From Anisus vortex (Eukaryota; Mollusca; Gastropoda; Planorbidae), in assembly GCA_949126835.1 (NCBI GenBank), contig OX421497.1, positions 24,927,612 to 24,991,611 on the forward strand: a stretch of DNA of 64,000 bases, written 5' to 3'. Positions 61,027-64,000 of this stretch are shown here, piece after piece. The notes beneath the pieces are model-generated. The model worked only from the letters and a program-made list of their open reading frames with translations, had not been told where the DNA came from and did no database searches. The translations under genes and the position numbers were made by a program. Each line of letters begins with the position of its first letter. The stretch's first letter is position 1.

Positions 61027-62099
61027 CTGAAAAAAAAAATGAAATAACATTTATGATTGCAGCATTGAACAAAAGTCAAAATCATGCATTTAGTAAATAT
61101 ATAACTAGATAACTAGATCACTTACTCTGCAAAATTTAGTATTGGTTATCGTAGATAAAAAATTAGTTGGGCATATGTCTATAATAATTAAAGATATTTA
61201 TTCTACTCATATCAATGTTATCAAGTGGAGCATATATTCCGGAGATCGTGATCCTTTTCACCGCAATATTTTGGATCTAGTTATCTATATATTTTAAGTG
61301 TACGGTACAAATAACATCCATGAGAGGGTTTTATTTTCATTACAAGACAAGCAATTTGTTTTGTGGCACTTTGCGCACTGTCTCCGTTAGCGTATCCAAA
61401 AGATGGCGGATGGGGAGGCTCTTTATTGTAGTCTGATAAATATAGCACTTGATGCTGGTGCAGATGTCATGTGCTACCCAGACTACCCTTGAGTACAAAT
61501 GCCGAACTTGGTTCGTGGTTAACGATTCAAGGCTGGCGCAATTGGATTTACCTTAACGGACACAGATCCCAATTAACAAGTTATTGATAGGCTATATATT
61601 TAAACGACCGTTTCCTCGGTCTCATCCTGTAGCCTACATTCGTTTTGCTTCGAATTGGTCAACAAATAAAACCAAATAAACACGATAAACAAACATCTTC
61701 TGGAAGATAGGCACTTCTGTACCCATGAGACTCAAAGTCCGCTTAGTGTATAAGCCATTGGTTCCCCGAGTCAGACCAGTGAGCCAATGTATGGGACTGC
61801 GGTCGCCATGAGCCTCCACCCCAATAACTGAGGCGTCGGGAAAAGAACTGCTCGTATGGTACGATTCAGGCTCGTACGGTTCAATCTGGCTCCAGTGGTA
61901 GTCCACACCAAAACCATCTTCCTCCGGGGGTGAGGCTTGGGTGGGGGGGTCAGGTGTTCCGCCTAAACCCCTCCCGGTTACCTGGATGTCCAGGCCTATA
62001 GTCTGCAATTTGTGCTACCGGGAGACACCATGATAATGATCCTAGGGGAATTCCGCAGATGGTGAGAAGTAGTGTAATGTATGTGACTGTGGAAACCAC
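61027..62099. other. Last intron of the second 5'-nucleotidase gene
   Basis: Colinear with 14158-16060, without the roughly 820-bp segment at 15065-15890. It shares the unexplained conserved stretch GAAGATAGGCACTTCTGTAC through GGGACTGCGGTCGCCAT. No exon seen. Confidence 0.7.
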
Positions 62100-62236
62100 A
62101 TATATATATATATATAATTTTGTGTGTGTGTGAATATCAATATAAGTAGTGTATACCTATAATTGTGTGTGTGAATATCAATATAAGTAGTGTATACCTA
62201 TAATTGTGTGTGTGTGTGAATATCAATATAAGTAGT
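62100..62236. repeat. Exon 10 donor-region repeat, first block
   Basis: Units of AATATCAATATAAGTAGTGT, ATACCTATAATTGT and (GT)n. On the minus strand each contains ACAATTATAG|GTATACAC, the last bases of exon 10 and its donor in the main gene. The main gene has a single copy at 16100-16130. Confidence 0.88.
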
Positions 62237-63474
62237 TGTAACATAACACCACTGATCCTGATGTAATAACTAGTAATCAGTTATGCAGTGTTACCTCGAC
62301 GAATACTCCAATGGTCATCTTACATTGTCGAGTATGCCAAGTAAAATTAAATTCCTGGTCAAGCCGTTTGGACGTAGAGTTCCAATTAGTAATGTAAGCA
62401 AGCCAGTTATTTATTATATTATTGAATTAGATGACAAGCTAGTGCTGGTAGTATTAGATCTAGGTGAGTAGTAGATTTGGCAAGTGAGCCCCCGTTTGAC
62501 TTTACGACTTCTTTATGCCGTATAGAAATTATAATTAGTTATAGTTCAATTCTATCAGCACAGCATTAGTATTTTATCAATTAGATAGTGTATTATGTTG
62601 GAATTTAGTTTATCATGTCTAGAGGATTCCCTGAATTCGATATCCCTGGGTGAGCTGAAGTTGGCAACATGGAGTATGTATTTCCGTGCAGTGTGAACGT
62701 TATTAAGATGGCTCTTATCTCTTAACTTAAAATTGTATAACTTGCTGTATAAGTGTTCCTTTTGAAAAATATTATTATTTCTATTATTATTAGGTGTTAG
62801 AATCACACACAAATAACTTGAATAATGGAATAAAATCCGTATGTATGTTGAACATATAGACATTTAATTACACTTCATCAAGCAGGTCTGATGAACGACT
62901 AGTATTTATACAATAACACAATAGATCTAGTAATCCAGTTGAAAAATAACAATATGTAAATGAGCGCAGTAGGCTCCACACCTTAGATATGCGTTTACAA
63001 TATTAGTGAAAAGTATCCTTCGGGTAATCCATTTAGAATTATTATTTAGTCCGAAAGGATGAATAAAAATGAACAAACAATCACAAGTAATCCAGGCTAT
63101 TTCAGAGTATAAGGGAACGATGCTCTCTCGGGCAAGGCTGGTAGTAGGAGAGGACGTTTGGCGCGCGTTGATGAGTTTTATACCAAGAAAGTATCGAGTA
63201 GTTTGGTGTAGTCGAGATCAGTTCAGATATATCGACTACAAGAACGCGATTGAACTAAAGAGGGAAAAACTCAATATTACCAATTAACGATTATAAAAAA
63301 AAAACACTTTCAGACCGAATCTAAACTTCTAGAATGTTCGGAAGGAGTGGTCTTCCGTTTTTTTTTGACAATTAATAACAATACTTCTTCCATCAGTGCA
63401 TTCGCTATTCGCTTCCTAATGATTAATAAGGAATTTACGAAGATTATAATTATTATGAACTCCGTTTCGTAACA
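62237..63474. mobile_element. Probable solo LTR inside the donor repeat
   Basis: The 1238-bp insertion begins TGTAAC and ends GTAACA (TG..CA) and is flanked by the 4-bp direct repeat TAGT (62233-62236, 63475-63478), exactly splitting a repeat unit. A TATAAAAA run occurs at 63291. Short frames at 62283-62471 and 63069-63287 (MNKQSQVIQAISEYKG) match nothing I recognise. A solo LTR of a retrotransposon is the simplest reading; no internal gag or pol is present. Confidence 0.65.
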
Positions 63475-64000
63475 TAGTGTATACCTATAATTGTGTGTGT
63501 GTGAATATCAATATAAGTAGTGTATACCTATAATTGTGTGTGTGTGTGTGAATATCAATATAAGTAGTGTATACCTATAATTGTGTGTGTGTGTGAATAT
63601 CAATATAAGTAGTGTATACCTATAATTGTGTGTGTGTGTGAATATCAATATAAGTAGTGTATACCTATAATTGTGTGTGTGTGTGTGAATATCAATATAA
63701 GTAGTGTATACCTATAATTGTGTGTGTGTGAATATCAATATAAGTAGTGTATACCTATAATTGTGTGTGTGAATATCAATATAAGTAATGTATACCTATA
63801 ATTGTGTGTGTGAATATCAATATAAGTAGTGTATACCTATAATTGTGTGTGTGTGAATATCAATATAAGTAGTGTATACCTATAATTGTGTGTGTGTGAA
63901 TATCAATATAAGTAGTGTATACCTATAATTGTGTGTGTGTGTGAATATCAATATAAGTAGTGTATACCTATAATTGTGTGTGTGTGTGAATATCAATATA
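63475..64000. repeat. Exon 10 donor-region repeat, second block (about 11 units, continues off edge)
   Basis: Same 43-49 bp unit as 62100-62236, varying mainly in the length of the (GT)n. It runs to the window end, so the functional exon 10 of the second gene must lie further right. Confidence 0.9.

Larger units (their letters stand above)
53626..62236. repeat. Segmental duplication, copy B
   Basis: Colinear with 6621-16140 and offset by 46.9-47.0 kb. It contains the same dead hAT, SINE, minisatellites and last exon. Homology continues to the right through the expanded donor repeat, so the duplication probably includes the rest of a second 5'-nucleotidase gene beyond the window. Confidence 0.92.

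Noticed and set aside
63069..63287. Host gene encoding MNKQSQVIQAISEYKG
   Set aside because: It lies wholly inside a probable solo LTR insertion and has no recognised domain or splice partners.

Overview
The window looks like eukaryotic, animal DNA, most likely molluscan and perhaps a freshwater gastropod. It has one multi-exon gene with GT-AG introns spread over 18 kb, AT-rich intergenic DNA, dense minisatellites, tRNA-headed SINEs, LINE and hAT remnants and several MITE families. The mollusc guess rests on the transposon mix, including a SPIN/OC1-type hAT reported from a pond snail, and is only an inference. There are no bacterial operons and no CRISPR array.

The only clear host gene is a GPI-anchored ecto-5'-nucleotidase (CD73/NT5E family) on the minus strand. 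Eleven coding exons run from the start codon at 32076 to the stop at 13967-13969, including a 76-bp exon (30404-30479) recovered by splice phase. The spliced protein is 579 aa if one copy of an 11-aa repeat in exon 9 is used and up to 733 aa if all 15 are included. The human enzyme has 574 aa. A second, almost identical last exon at 60836-61026 belongs to a neighbouring paralogue that runs off the right edge. The region upstream of exon 1 (32.3-34.5 kb) is also repeated at 0.2-4.95 kb, which suggests a third paralogue off the left edge. The window therefore samples a head-to-tail cluster of 5'-nucleotidase genes, with the duplicated last-exon regions about 47 kb apart.

Layout: 0-6.6 kb is intergenic DNA with a SPIN/OC1-like hAT insertion, nested elements and a degenerate copy of exon 3. 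6.6-16.1 kb is segmental duplication copy A (dead hAT, SINE, minisatellites, last exon). 13.97-32.08 kb is the 5'-nucleotidase gene. 32.3-34.5 kb is upstream DNA with a 33-bp array. 34.7-42.5 kb holds LINE and hAT remnants. 43.5-50.7 kb is a 7.2-kb element bounded by MITE ends and containing three head-to-tail units. 51.1-53.6 kb holds a SINE, a LINE scrap and a minisatellite. 53.6-64 kb is duplication copy B with the second last exon, ending in a donor-site repeat array interrupted by a probable solo LTR.

The most unusual observation is that many minisatellites are tandem copies of the gene's own exon/intron boundaries. They occur at the donor ends of exons 1, 5 and 7, at the acceptor ends of exons 8 and 9, and at the exon 10 donor in the right-hand paralogue. 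At exon 9 each 33-bp unit carries its own AG acceptor and an open in-phase 11-aa cassette, so acceptor choice could produce 1 to 15 repeats beside the substrate-binding region.
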